From NCBI GenBank assembly GCA_030430385.1, contig JAUIFO010000001.1, positions 62,001 through 126,000 of the forward strand: a stretch of 64,000 bases of DNA. Reading direction: 5' to 3'. The first letter of the stretch is position 1. The number at the start of each line of letters is the position of its first letter. The translations under genes were made by a program, and so were the position numbers. The stretch comes from Bacteroidia bacterium. Lineage in GTDB: Bacteria; Bacteroidota; Bacteroidia; Flavobacteriales; Flavobacteriaceae. Below, piece after piece: positions 16,058 through 24,671 of the stretch. The notes below the pieces were generated by a model, which saw only the letters and a program-made list of their open reading frames with translations, did no database searches and was not told the DNA's origin.

Positions 16058-19000
16058 TCTAAACTGAACGATTTTATGTCTTTAAATGGATTCGTTTGTA
16101 TAGCTTCCATTTTAGTTTGGTAAGCTTTCCAAGCATCATTAAAAAATGAATTGGTCTTAGCTAAAGCATCATTAATAGCATCTTCAGCATGTTTTATTAA
16201 TGTAGTTTCAGTAGCTGATAATCCGTTTTGTCTCGAACTTACATACCAACTGGCTAAACCAATTCTATCTGTAACTGGAACTTCAGAAGAATTAGTAATG
16301 CCTTGACGTTTGTCTTGTTTTCCTAAATATAAATCGATAAGCGCATCAATGTCTTTAATGATATCTTTAGAGGCAGTGATATCCTCTTTATACTTCTCTT
16401 TATCTAGTTTTGAAAGATCGCCTTTAAACTTAGAAGCAATCTGTTTGCTTTCAACCAATTGTTTTACAGCACCAGCAACAGTAGCTTGCATCTTTTCTAT
16501 AGTTTTTGAAGCAGTATATATGGCATTAATATTAGCTGTTGAGACATTTAGTCTAGGGTCACTTTTAACTGTAATTTGTGCTTCTGAAGATTGGTCTCCA
16601 AAATGTAAAACTGCTTTATAAGTTCCAGGTTTTACTGAAACGCCTCCTGGTTCACGAGTTCGTTTTCTAATCGTTCTTGAAGCATTGGCAACACCAGCTT
16701 CATCCATAAACCAGGTCCACTTATAAATTCCTGTAGAATCAGGTGCTTTTTGTTTTAGCGTTCTTATTAAACGGTCGCCATCATAAATTTTTAAACGTAA
16801 TGAATCCCATTTTACTTCAGTTTCATTAGTGTCGTCGGTATCTTCTTCTGAATCGTCATCGTCTTTTTTTGTTTCTTCTTTTTTCTGTTCGATCTGAACA
16901 TAATACGAGAATATAGCACCATAATCTCTGTTTTCACCATGATACATAGCATCACCTCCAAAACGACTTCCAGTAGGTTGTTGATATGCAGCTTGATAAG
17001 CTGTTGGAGGTTCAAACAATTCTAATTTTTGATTGAGAATAGATTTGTTTTTTGCCAAAGCTCTAAGTGGTCTGATATCATCTAAAACCCACGCTGCACG
17101 TCCGAAAGTTCCAATAATAAGATCGTGCTCTCTTGGGTGAATCATAAGGTCTTTTACAGAAACCGTAGGAAAGCCTTGGGTCCATTTTGTCCATTTTGAT
17201 CCAGCATCTGTAGAGATGTATAAACCGTCATCAGTTCCTAAGAATAATAAATTTCTTTCGATAGGATCTTCAACTATGGAAAGCGTATAACTTAAAACAT
17301 CATTGCTGTCAACAATTCTATTCCATGTTTTTCCATAGTCTGTTGTTCTGTAAGCATAAGGTGTGTAATTGAAACGTCTGTAATCGTTAGCAATAAGTAA
17401 AGCTTCACCTTTTCTTTTGTTTGATGCTTTAATTTGCGGAATCCAACTTCCAGAAGGCAAGCCTTTAATGTTTTTAGTAACATCAGTATAAGTTTGCCCA
17501 CCATTTTGCGTGTAATGTACGCGACCATCATCAGTACCAACCCAAAACATATTACGTTCAATAGGTGAAGGCTCAATAACTAGAATAGAGCAGTGGTTCT
17601 CAGCTCCAGTAGCATCCATGGTTAAGCCACCACTTTCATTTTGTTTTAGTTTTTCAGGGTCATTAGAGGTTAGATCTGGAGAAATCACAGTCCAAGTTTC
17701 TCCCTTATCTGTTGATTTGTGAACGAATTGACTTCCGAAGTAAAGCGTATTTTTATCATAAGGATCTATGTTTATGGCAGAATTCCAATTAAAGCGCAAT
17801 TCTACTTCTGGATCAGGATGCGTTGGTCGAACTGTGTAATTATTTCCAGTTTCAGCATCATAACGACTCACATAACCTTGTTGACTCATTGACCATCCAA
17901 ATCTTGAATCGTCTTTATCAGGCACTACATCAAAGCCATCACCAAAACTAATTTCTTGCCAATAACTATTTCTAATTCCTTGTACACGCCATACGTAAGC
18001 AGGCCCTTTCCAAGAGCCATTGTCTTGCATGCCACCATAAATATTATATGGAATGTCATTGTCTACATTGATATGATAAAATTGCGCTACAGGTAAGTTG
18101 CCTATAAAACGCCAAGATTGTCCACCATCTTTGGTAATATTCAATCCACCATCATTACCATCGATCATAAAATTACCGTTGTTTGGATGAATCCACCAAG
18201 CATGATGATCTGGGTGAATACCATTACTTACACCATAGGCAGGCATTAGTTGTCTGAAGCTTTTTCCGCCATCTTCAGACACGTTCACATAGGTATATAT
18301 TGAATAGACACGATTCTCATTTTGAGGATCAACATAAATTTCAGAATAATAGAAAGGTCTATTTCCAATACCACTACTTCCACTATTATCGTTTACTTTT
18401 CTCCAATTGGCACCACCATCGTCACTTCTGTAAAGTGCATTTTTAGTAGCTTCAACCAACGCATAAACAACATTAGGTTTGTTTGCTGCAATGGCTACAC
18501 CAATTCTACCGAGTTCTCCTTCAGGGAAACCATCTTTATCAGTTACTTTTTTCCAAGTGTTTCCACCATCATGAGTAATATGTACACCAGAACCTTTTCC
18601 TCCAGAATTGAAGAACCATGGATCACGTTTATGTTCCCACAGCGAAGCAATCAATTTATTAGGATTTGTTGGATCCATCACAAGATCTGCTGCACCAGTT
18701 TTGTTGTTAGCAAATAATATTTTAGTCCACGAAATTCCGCCATCAGTTGTTTTATAAACACCACGTTCAGGATGAATTCCCCAAGGCGAACCAATAGCAG
18801 CTACATAAACGATATCTGGATTTGTAGGATCTATGATAACACGATGAATATGACGCGTTTTTTCAAGTCCCATTAATTGCCAAGTTTTTCCAGCATCTAA
18901 AGATTTGTAAATACCATAACCACCATTTAAGCTATTTCTTGGATTTCCTTCACCAGTTCCAGCCCAAATAACACTTGGATTAGATTGTTGAATGGCAACA

Positions 19001-19266
19001 GCACCAATGGAACCTGTAGCTTCGTTTTCAAAAATAGGTTCCCATTTAATGCCACCAGAAGTTGACTTCCATAAACCACCAGAAGCGGTTCCAACATAAA
19101 TAATATCAGTATTGTTATGTACAACATCTATAGCAGTTACACGACCAGACATTCCACCAGGACCAACATTTCTTGGTTTCATTTGTTTTAATAATCCCAT
19201 TGGAATATCCTGAGCGAATAGTGTAAGAGATGCCATAAGCATCAAAAGATAAAGTGCTTTTTTCAT
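16054..19266 (-). CDS. Exported sortilin/VPS10-like beta-propeller protein with Asp-box repeats
   Basis: 1070 residues with a signal peptide (LMLMASLTLFAQD). I count about ten Asp-box (BNR) motifs of the form S/T-x-D-x-G-x-T/S-W, for example SLDAGKTW, TTDGGISW, THDGGNTW, SDDGGANW, TKDGGQSW, STDKGETW and TTDYGKTW, which fit a ten-bladed VPS10-type propeller over about 25-720. A short acidic low-complexity stretch follows (near 790-810, KKDDDDSEEDTDD), then a helical C-terminal region (about 925-1060). No T9SS sorting domain is visible. Bacterial homologues are annotated as glycosyl hydrolases, but I see no proof of catalysis; ligand binding or protein processing is as likely. Confidence 0.82.
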   Translation of the reverse strand: MKKALYLLMLMASLTLFAQDIPMGLLKQMKPRNVGPGGMSGRVTAIDVVHNNTDIIYVGTASGGLWKSTSGGIKWEPIFENEATGSIGAVAIQQSNPSVIWAGTGEGNPRNSLNGGYGIYKSLDAGKTWQLMGLEKTRHIHRVIIDPTNPDIVYVAAIGSPWGIHPERGVYKTTDGGISWTKILFANNKTGAADLVMDPTNPNKLIASLWEHKRDPWFFNSGGKGSGVHITHDGGNTWKKVTDKDGFPEGELGRIGVAIAANKPNVVYALVEATKNALYRSDDGGANWRKVNDNSGSSGIGNRPFYYSEIYVDPQNENRVYSIYTYVNVSEDGGKSFRQLMPAYGVSNGIHPDHHAWWIHPNNGNFMIDGNDGGLNITKDGGQSWRFIGNLPVAQFYHINVDNDIPYNIYGGMQDNGSWKGPAYVWRVQGIRNSYWQEISFGDGFDVVPDKDDSRFGWSMSQQGYVSRYDAETGNNYTVRPTHPDPEVELRFNWNSAINIDPYDKNTLYFGSQFVHKSTDKGETWTVISPDLTSNDPEKLKQNESGGLTMDATGAENHCSILVIEPSPIERNMFWVGTDDGRVHYTQNGGQTYTDVTKNIKGLPSGSWIPQIKASNKRKGEALLIANDYRRFNYTPYAYRTTDYGKTWNRIVDSNDVLSYTLSIVEDPIERNLLFLGTDDGLYISTDAGSKWTKWTQGFPTVSVKDLMIHPREHDLIIGTFGRAAWVLDDIRPLRALAKNKSILNQKLELFEPPTAYQAAYQQPTGSRFGGDAMYHGENRDYGAIFSYYVQIEQKKEETKKDDDDSEEDTDDTNETEVKWDSLRLKIYDGDRLIRTLKQKAPDSTGIYKWTWFMDEAGVANASRTIRKRTREPGGVSVKPGTYKAVLHFGDQSSEAQITVKSDPRLNVSTANINAIYTASKTIEKMQATVAGAVKQLVESKQIASKFKGDLSKLDKEKYKEDITASKDIIKDIDALIDLYLGKQDKRQGITNSSEVPVTDRIGLASWYVSSRQNGLSATETTLIKHAEDAINDALAKTNSFFNDAWKAYQTKMEAIQTNPFKDIKSFSLD

Positions 19267-19363
19267 GTATAATTAATTAGTTTTTTTATAGTTGCCTAAA
19301 GATAATCAAAACTTACAATTAGAATCTTAAAATTGCTGTTAATACAATGTACTTTAACAGAAG

Positions 19364-19936
19364 TTAATCTTTAGAAATTGGTATAGGAGCATTATCATTA
19401 CCACCTTGATTTGTAAGTAGCCATTGCGCACCATAAACATCTTCGTATATGATGTTGAAGTTAATGTCTTTATTTTCAAACTCTTTTCTAAATGCAGCAA
19501 TATTTTTACGTCCTTTAATTTCAATAACGTTTATCATTTCATTCGCAGTAAGCACTAATCCTTTAATTAATGTACTGTTAATGCTTGGAATGGTATCTAA
19601 GGTTGAAGAATTACTGAAAATATCTTTAAATAAATCATCAGAATTGTTGAATGTCTTTGAACCATCTAAAGTGAGTTCAACAGATTTAATAAAAGCTGGT
19701 CCAACACCTTTGTTCCCTATAATTAGCTTAAAACTTTCGTTATTGTTACTATACCATTGATTTAAATGAGGAAGTACACTTGCACTTTGCTGTTGTTGGA
19801 TAAGTTTATATTCTTCTCTTGCTAGATAAGATTGATACAAAAGTGCTATTAGTGAGATGACACTTATAAAAAGAGCAGAAGTGCTCATTATTTTATCTGT
19901 AGTCCAATTTATTTTCCAACGTTTCTTAGCAGTCAT
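19364..19936 (-). CDS. Small single-pass membrane protein, unknown function
   Basis: 190 residues. A basic N-terminus (MTAKKRWKINW) precedes one membrane helix (about 19-40, ALFISVISLIALLYQSYLA), a short coiled coil (EEYKLIQQQQ) and an extracytoplasmic beta-rich domain (FKLIIGNKGVGPAFIKSVEL near 70). The anchor plus N-K-G-V-G-P-A-F pattern occurs widely in uncharacterised bacterial proteins. The gene lies 33 bases after the YdeI-like gene and 97 bases before the sortilin-like gene, all leftward. I cannot assign a role. Confidence 0.6.
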   Translation of the reverse strand: MTAKKRWKINWTTDKIMSTSALFISVISLIALLYQSYLAREEYKLIQQQQSASVLPHLNQWYSNNNESFKLIIGNKGVGPAFIKSVELTLDGSKTFNNSDDLFKDIFSNSSTLDTIPSINSTLIKGLVLTANEMINVIEIKGRKNIAAFRKEFENKDINFNIIYEDVYGAQWLLTNQGGNDNAPIPISKD

Positions 19937-19969
19937 AGTAAGCGAATATTTATGTCTTAAATTTAATTA

Positions 19970-20554
19970 TTACCAGTTAGAAACGCTCTTTATGTTTTGA
20001 TTGCACAAGAGAATGATTTTTGAAATCCGTTTTTGTCTAGTAGCATCTCGTTTTGCACTATGGAGCCAATACAAATAACTTTTTCTATAGGAAGGTGCAA
20101 AATTTTTATAGTTTTCAAAGGCTTGTTTATTCTTGTCAAATGCAATTTGTAAGTCGTCAGGAATGATTCCTTTTTCAACACCATCAAGTGCTGTCCAGCT
20201 TCCATTGTCTTTAGCAATTTCTATTTTTTGGAGTCCACTTTGATGCATTAGTCCTTCCTCTTTTAGCGCTTTTATATACTTTTTGTTTAATGCACTCCAG
20301 ACACTTTTGTCTTTTCTCGGACAGAAATATTGGCGACGTTTTCCGTTACCTAAGCTTTTTACTGTTGAATCAATCCAACCGTAACACAAGGCAACTTTAA
20401 CAGCTTCTTCCCAACGCATTGAAGTTTTTTCATGATCTACTTTATAGAAAATGAGATAAATACCATTAGAAGTATTGTGATTTTTGTCAAGCCATTCTCT
20501 CCAAATGGTATTGGTTTCAAAGTAGTATTCTTTGAGGTCTTGTTCTTTTGGCAT
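19970..20554 (-). CDS. YdeI/OmpD-associated family protein
   Basis: 194 residues matching the YdeI / OmdA-type family: WREWLDKNHNTSNGIYLIFYK near 18, WEEAVKVALCYGWIDSTVKSL near 48, RRQYFCPRKDKSVWSALNKKY near 73, and the C-terminal helical part with APSYRKSYLYWLHSAKRDATR near 153, typical of the bacteriocin-protection OmdA segment. The family is linked in enterobacteria to tolerance of some antimicrobial peptides, but the mechanism is not settled and transfer to flavobacteria is weak. Confidence 0.8.
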   Translation of the reverse strand: MPKEQDLKEYYFETNTIWREWLDKNHNTSNGIYLIFYKVDHEKTSMRWEEAVKVALCYGWIDSTVKSLGNGKRRQYFCPRKDKSVWSALNKKYIKALKEEGLMHQSGLQKIEIAKDNGSWTALDGVEKGIIPDDLQIAFDKNKQAFENYKNFAPSYRKSYLYWLHSAKRDATRQKRISKIILLCNQNIKSVSNW

Positions 20555-21063
20555 TGTATAAGTATTTGATTTTATGTTGCTTAAAAATCAGACTCAAGCA
20601 GATAGTGTTGTTTGTCGATGTTTTTTGTTTCCAGTTTCAATTTATCGATTTTTTTCAACAATTGAACTCTTTTTCAGTATTCTAGAATTAATTGATCAAT
20701 ACTTTTACATCGTTATTGAAATCGTAATCAGCGCATTACATAATATTTGGCCCCAAACCAGTATTTCTTTTAAATAATTTCAATATCTAATTAATCCACT
20801 TTCCCTCTTTGTAACTAATAAATAGTTTAGAATAATTTAAACGTATAGTAACATCCTTTTTAGATATGATTGTAATAGCTTTTGGTAAATTCAGCATTAC
20901 ATAAATATCTAAAAATGATAGCTTGACAAGAGCAAATACAAATATTAAGATATTTAAAGCAAATAATAATATGCAATCCAAAAAGATCTTAATTCAATAG
21001 ATTTTAGTTAGTTAGTTTTTAGTTGTAAAAAGGCTATCAATTGTTGATTGGTAGTCTTTTTTT
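20555..21063. other. Intergenic region without a supported gene (509 bases)
   Basis: Very AT-rich. Two short open frames exist: 20574-20777 on the + strand (67 codons) and 20787-20981 on the - strand (64 codons, TTG start). The second could encode a hydrophobic N-terminus followed by VTIRLNYSKLFISYKEGKWIN, but it has no recognisable family and no good ribosome site. It may be a decayed gene. The right end holds the terminator at 21027-21060. I see no RNA gene. Confidence 0.5.
21027..21060 (-). terminator. Terminator after the M28 peptidase gene
   Basis: AAAAGGCTATCAA (21027-21039) pairs, with two G-T pairs, with TTGATTGGTAGTCTTTT (ending at 21060). The hairpin gives a T-rich end on the - strand just past the peptidase stop. 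Confidence 0.7.
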
Positions 21064-22389
21064 TTATCTTATGATATCGTTTGGAAAGGTAACCACACTT
21101 TCAAATCCGTTTTCATCAACGGAAGCTACTCCAAAATAAAAATTATCGATAACAATACCTTTAAGTGTAAATTCAGTTGTGTTTTCTACATATTTACTAT
21201 GGTCCCAAGTTGGTGATGTGGTTTCTCTCCAATAAATTTTATAGCCTTTGGCATCTTCAACAGAATTCCATTTTAATTTCGCTGAAGCTTCAATAATACC
21301 ACCAATACTAACTGTTTTTGGAGCAGGTGGAGCAGTAGCAAGGTTTGCCAAATTAATGGCATTAACAGCTGTAAGTTTTTTAGCATATTCAAAATTGACA
21401 TGTTCAAACGTATCACCATAGGTAATTCCATTTTCGATTCTGATATCTTGGTGTTGTTGTGTGTAATTTTCATGCGCTTCCATAATTCGAATACCTGCAA
21501 AACCAACATCGTTAAATGGTCTGTGATGACCACCACGACCAAAACGATCCAAGCGATATACCATCATCGGATTCATTTCTGGCATATATGATTTTACAGT
21601 TTTATGTACATATCTTGCTAATTGTCTTGAAATACCATCAACTTCGCCACCATAAAATCGTCGCATTAGGCGTTTCTGTTCTGTTTCAGTTGGTGGAACA
21701 GGTTCTGAAAAAATTCTGAAACTTCTGTTGTCAATAACACCATCAACTCCTTTGATATTGCCTATCATATCATTATTAAGAATACCAATGATTTCCCATT
21801 GTTGTGCCTTGGCGTATTCAGCTAATCCTTTTCCACCGTACAAACCTTGTTCCTCACCAGACAACCCAACATATATGATGCTGCTTTTAAACTTGTATTT
21901 TGATAATACTCTTGCAGCTTCTATAGTGCCAGCCATTCCTGAAGCATTATCATTTGCTCCGGGTGAATCTGAAGTGTAGTTATTAGGATCAGACACTCGA
22001 GAGTCAATATCTCCACTCATAATGATATATTGGTTGGGATATTTAGTGCCTCGTTGTATGGCAACAACATTAACGACCCATACATCTTTTATGATGCGAT
22101 CATTATCACCTTTCTTGATGAAATTCTTTTGATTGAACACGTCTAAACATCCATTGCAATCTTCTGAAATCATTTCAAATTCCTTTTTGATCCATCGTCT
22201 TGCAGCACCAATACCTCTGGTTTCTGAAACCGTATCGCTTAGCGTATGTCGCGTTCCAAAATCGGCTAGTATCTTGATATCTTTTTTAATCCGTTCAGCG
22301 GAAACCGAATCGATAATATTATAAATTGCTGTTTGTTGTTGACCGTAAGCGGAAAAGCTTAAACAAAATAGGAGTAGTAATGTTCTCAT
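21064..22389 (-). CDS. Exported M28-family zinc metallopeptidase with fibronectin type III domain
   Basis: 441 residues with a signal peptide (LLLLFCLSFSAYGQ). Zinc-peptidase motifs are SGDIDSR near 122, PGANDNASGMAGTIEAAR near 142 (bridging Asp) and YVGLSGEEQGLYGGKGLAEY near 170 (catalytic Glu pair). The later His ligand is expected in the HHRPFNDVG region near 290. Residues about 355-441 form a fibronectin type III-like domain (KLKWNSVEDAKGYKIYWRET, FYFGVASVDENGFES). It is predicted to be a secreted or periplasmic aminopeptidase. It starts five bases after the stop of the trehalose enzyme gene, so the two are probably co-transcribed; the functional link is unclear. Confidence 0.85.
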   Translation of the reverse strand: MRTLLLLFCLSFSAYGQQQTAIYNIIDSVSAERIKKDIKILADFGTRHTLSDTVSETRGIGAARRWIKKEFEMISEDCNGCLDVFNQKNFIKKGDNDRIIKDVWVVNVVAIQRGTKYPNQYIIMSGDIDSRVSDPNNYTSDSPGANDNASGMAGTIEAARVLSKYKFKSSIIYVGLSGEEQGLYGGKGLAEYAKAQQWEIIGILNNDMIGNIKGVDGVIDNRSFRIFSEPVPPTETEQKRLMRRFYGGEVDGISRQLARYVHKTVKSYMPEMNPMMVYRLDRFGRGGHHRPFNDVGFAGIRIMEAHENYTQQHQDIRIENGITYGDTFEHVNFEYAKKLTAVNAINLANLATAPPAPKTVSIGGIIEASAKLKWNSVEDAKGYKIYWRETTSPTWDHSKYVENTTEFTLKGIVIDNFYFGVASVDENGFESVVTFPNDIIR

Positions 22390-22394
22390 AAAAG

Positions 22395-24599
22395 CTAGGA
22401 TTTATGGATGAATTCATTCAGAATACCTCGAACTTCATCGGTATTCTTGATATAGTATTTAGCACTGGTTTTTTTAAAGCCTACCTTAACAGTATAAGCA
22501 GATTCGGGTAATTCCTTGAACATGTATTCATCAGTCCAATCATCTCCAATACAAAACATAAAATCATAATTTGTTCCATTTAGTAGTCTTGAGGATGCAC
22601 GACCTTTATTAACACTACTGCTTTTTATTTCAATCACCTTATTCCCTTTTAAAACTGATAAATCATTGTTGGATGTTAAACTGGTCAATACCGTCTCGAT
22701 TTCCAATGTTCTGATTTGTGCAAGTTCTGGATCGGCTTTTCGGTAATGCCAAGCCAAAGAATATTTTTTGGATTCAATAAATGTTCCAGGTGTTCGATCG
22801 ACAAAGGTTTCCAAAATAGGTCTGATGTTTTCCATCCAATCGTTTTTGAGACGTTCTAAGGCAATCCAATCCTTATTGAGTTCTTTCAACCATACACCAT
22901 GATCTGTTATCAAGGTATAAGGTTTGTGGGCAAACCATTCCGTAAAGGTTTCTTTGTCTCGTCCACTAATGATAACAACATGATTTCTGGAATCAGATTG
23001 TAATTTATCTAAGAGCTCATACAAATGTTGGTCTGGACTTGCATCTTTCGGATTGTCTTTAAAGCCAGTCAATGTTCCGTCATAATCTAATAAAAACAAA
23101 CGACGCTCAGAAGCATTAAATTCAGAAAGCATCTGCTTTTGAATGGTTTGATTCAATCGATTGGCGTCAATCACAGCACCAAGATTTTTAGTGGCATATA
23201 AGGATTTCATAAATTCTTCGGCCCATTTTTCAACGGTATAGCGACGTAAGCGTTTCTGAAGGATTTTCATTCGCGATTGTTGCTCTTCCAATGGCATTTC
23301 CAAGGCATACTTTAACGTATCGGCAATTTGTTCAAAATTATTTGGATTGATAAGTATGGCTTCGTTCATTTCTTTTGAGGCGCCAGCCATTTCACTCAAC
23401 ATCAACACACCATCTTGTTCTGTTCGAGTAGCAACATACTCTTTGGCAACTAGATTCATTCCATCACGAACAGGGGTGATCATAGCAACATGTGATGCCG
23501 TATATAAATCTATAAGATTACTAAACGGTAAGGATCTATAAAAATACCAAATTGGTGTCCAGCTCACTGTGGCAAATTTCCCATTGATACGGCCTACAAG
23601 TTCATCGGTTTCACGTTTCAATCGTTGGTATTGAGGTACATTAGATCGAGATGGAACCGCAAGCATAATCAACCGAACCTTTTCTTTAAACTCAGGATAT
23701 TTATTAAGAAAGTATTCAAAAGCACGAATGCGATTTGGAATTCCTTTAGTGTAGTCCATTCGGTCAATCGACAAAATCATTCGTGCCTCAGTACTGGATT
23801 GAATGTGGTCATCCAACCGTTTTTGAAGCTCTGATTTTTCTTCATTTTTCTGCTTTAGAGCAGAATTGTAAAACTTGTCGTAATCGATTCCCATTGGGAA
23901 AGAATCTACTTTAACAATGCGATCGTGATAGGTAATTTCATTAAAATTAACATCCAATCGCAAAATACGTTTCACAGAACTCAAAAAGTGACGTTCGTAA
24001 TCATAGGTATGGAAACCAATTAAATCGGCTCCTAACATACCATGAAGCAGTTGTTCACGCCAAGGAAAAGTTCTAAAAATTTCATAGGAAGGATAAGGAA
24101 TATGCAAAAAGAAGCCTATGGTTGTATTGGGCTTTTTATCTTTAATAAGCTTTGGCAGTAAAAGTAATTGGTAATCGTGAACCCAAATGGTATCGCCATC
24201 TTCAACGTGCTCCAAAACTGCATCTGCAAATTTTTGATTAACAGTTTTATACGATGCCCAAAAGGATTCTTCAAACTCTGTATATTCCATAAAATAGTGG
24301 AAGAGCGGCCAAAGAGTTCGGTTACTAAAGCCATAATAAAAATTGTCTAGATCATGCTGGCTCAAAGTCACGGTATCACACTTTTCCTTTTTAACTAAAG
24401 CCTTAACTTCCTTTGATAGCTCTGGAGTGAGTTCTTCTTCGGTAAGTCCAGACCAACCTATCCATAAACTTTTTCCATCTTGGTGAACCGATTTTAAACC
24501 TGTTGCGAGTCCGCCAACACTTGGTGTAACCTCAAGTTTTTTGTCTTCTAATTTTATCTGTAGTGGAAGTCTATTGGAAACTATTATTGTTTTATTCAT
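22395..24599 (-). CDS. otsAB: Fused trehalose-6-phosphate synthase / trehalose-phosphatase
   Basis: 734 residues in two parts. The GT20 synthase covers about 1-475: SVGGLATGLKSV near 28, VHDYQLLLLPKLI near 140, HIPYPSYEIFRTFPWREQLL near 167, SIDRMDYTKGIPNRIRAFEY near 283, PVRDGMNLVAKEYVATR near 375. The HAD-type phosphatase covers about 500-734: LFLLDYDGTLTGF with the two catalytic Asp, VIISGRDKETF, KGNKVIEIK and GDDWTDEYMF. It would make trehalose from UDP-glucose and glucose-6-phosphate in one polypeptide. It is divergent from a GH15 hydrolase (72 bases apart), a likely trehalose-related partner. Confidence 0.95.
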   Translation of the reverse strand: MNKTIIVSNRLPLQIKLEDKKLEVTPSVGGLATGLKSVHQDGKSLWIGWSGLTEEELTPELSKEVKALVKKEKCDTVTLSQHDLDNFYYGFSNRTLWPLFHYFMEYTEFEESFWASYKTVNQKFADAVLEHVEDGDTIWVHDYQLLLLPKLIKDKKPNTTIGFFLHIPYPSYEIFRTFPWREQLLHGMLGADLIGFHTYDYERHFLSSVKRILRLDVNFNEITYHDRIVKVDSFPMGIDYDKFYNSALKQKNEEKSELQKRLDDHIQSSTEARMILSIDRMDYTKGIPNRIRAFEYFLNKYPEFKEKVRLIMLAVPSRSNVPQYQRLKRETDELVGRINGKFATVSWTPIWYFYRSLPFSNLIDLYTASHVAMITPVRDGMNLVAKEYVATRTEQDGVLMLSEMAGASKEMNEAILINPNNFEQIADTLKYALEMPLEEQQSRMKILQKRLRRYTVEKWAEEFMKSLYATKNLGAVIDANRLNQTIQKQMLSEFNASERRLFLLDYDGTLTGFKDNPKDASPDQHLYELLDKLQSDSRNHVVIISGRDKETFTEWFAHKPYTLITDHGVWLKELNKDWIALERLKNDWMENIRPILETFVDRTPGTFIESKKYSLAWHYRKADPELAQIRTLEIETVLTSLTSNNDLSVLKGNKVIEIKSSSVNKGRASSRLLNGTNYDFMFCIGDDWTDEYMFKELPESAYTVKVGFKKTSAKYYIKNTDEVRGILNEFIHKS

Positions 24600-24671
24600 T
24601 TGAAATCTTTAGTTTGTATTTTCTTAGGCTAATTAAAAAACGAGTGTTGAATTATAATATATAAAAAAGAT

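Noticed and set aside
18322..18717. 131-codon open frame on the + strand
   Set aside because: It lies wholly inside the sortilin-like gene on the other strand, and its translation is Ser/Ile/Phe-rich shadow sequence of the repeated Asp-box codons.
20574..20777. 67-codon open frame on the + strand
   Set aside because: Low-complexity Phe/Ile-rich translation, no ribosome site and no family; kept only as part of the intergenic description.
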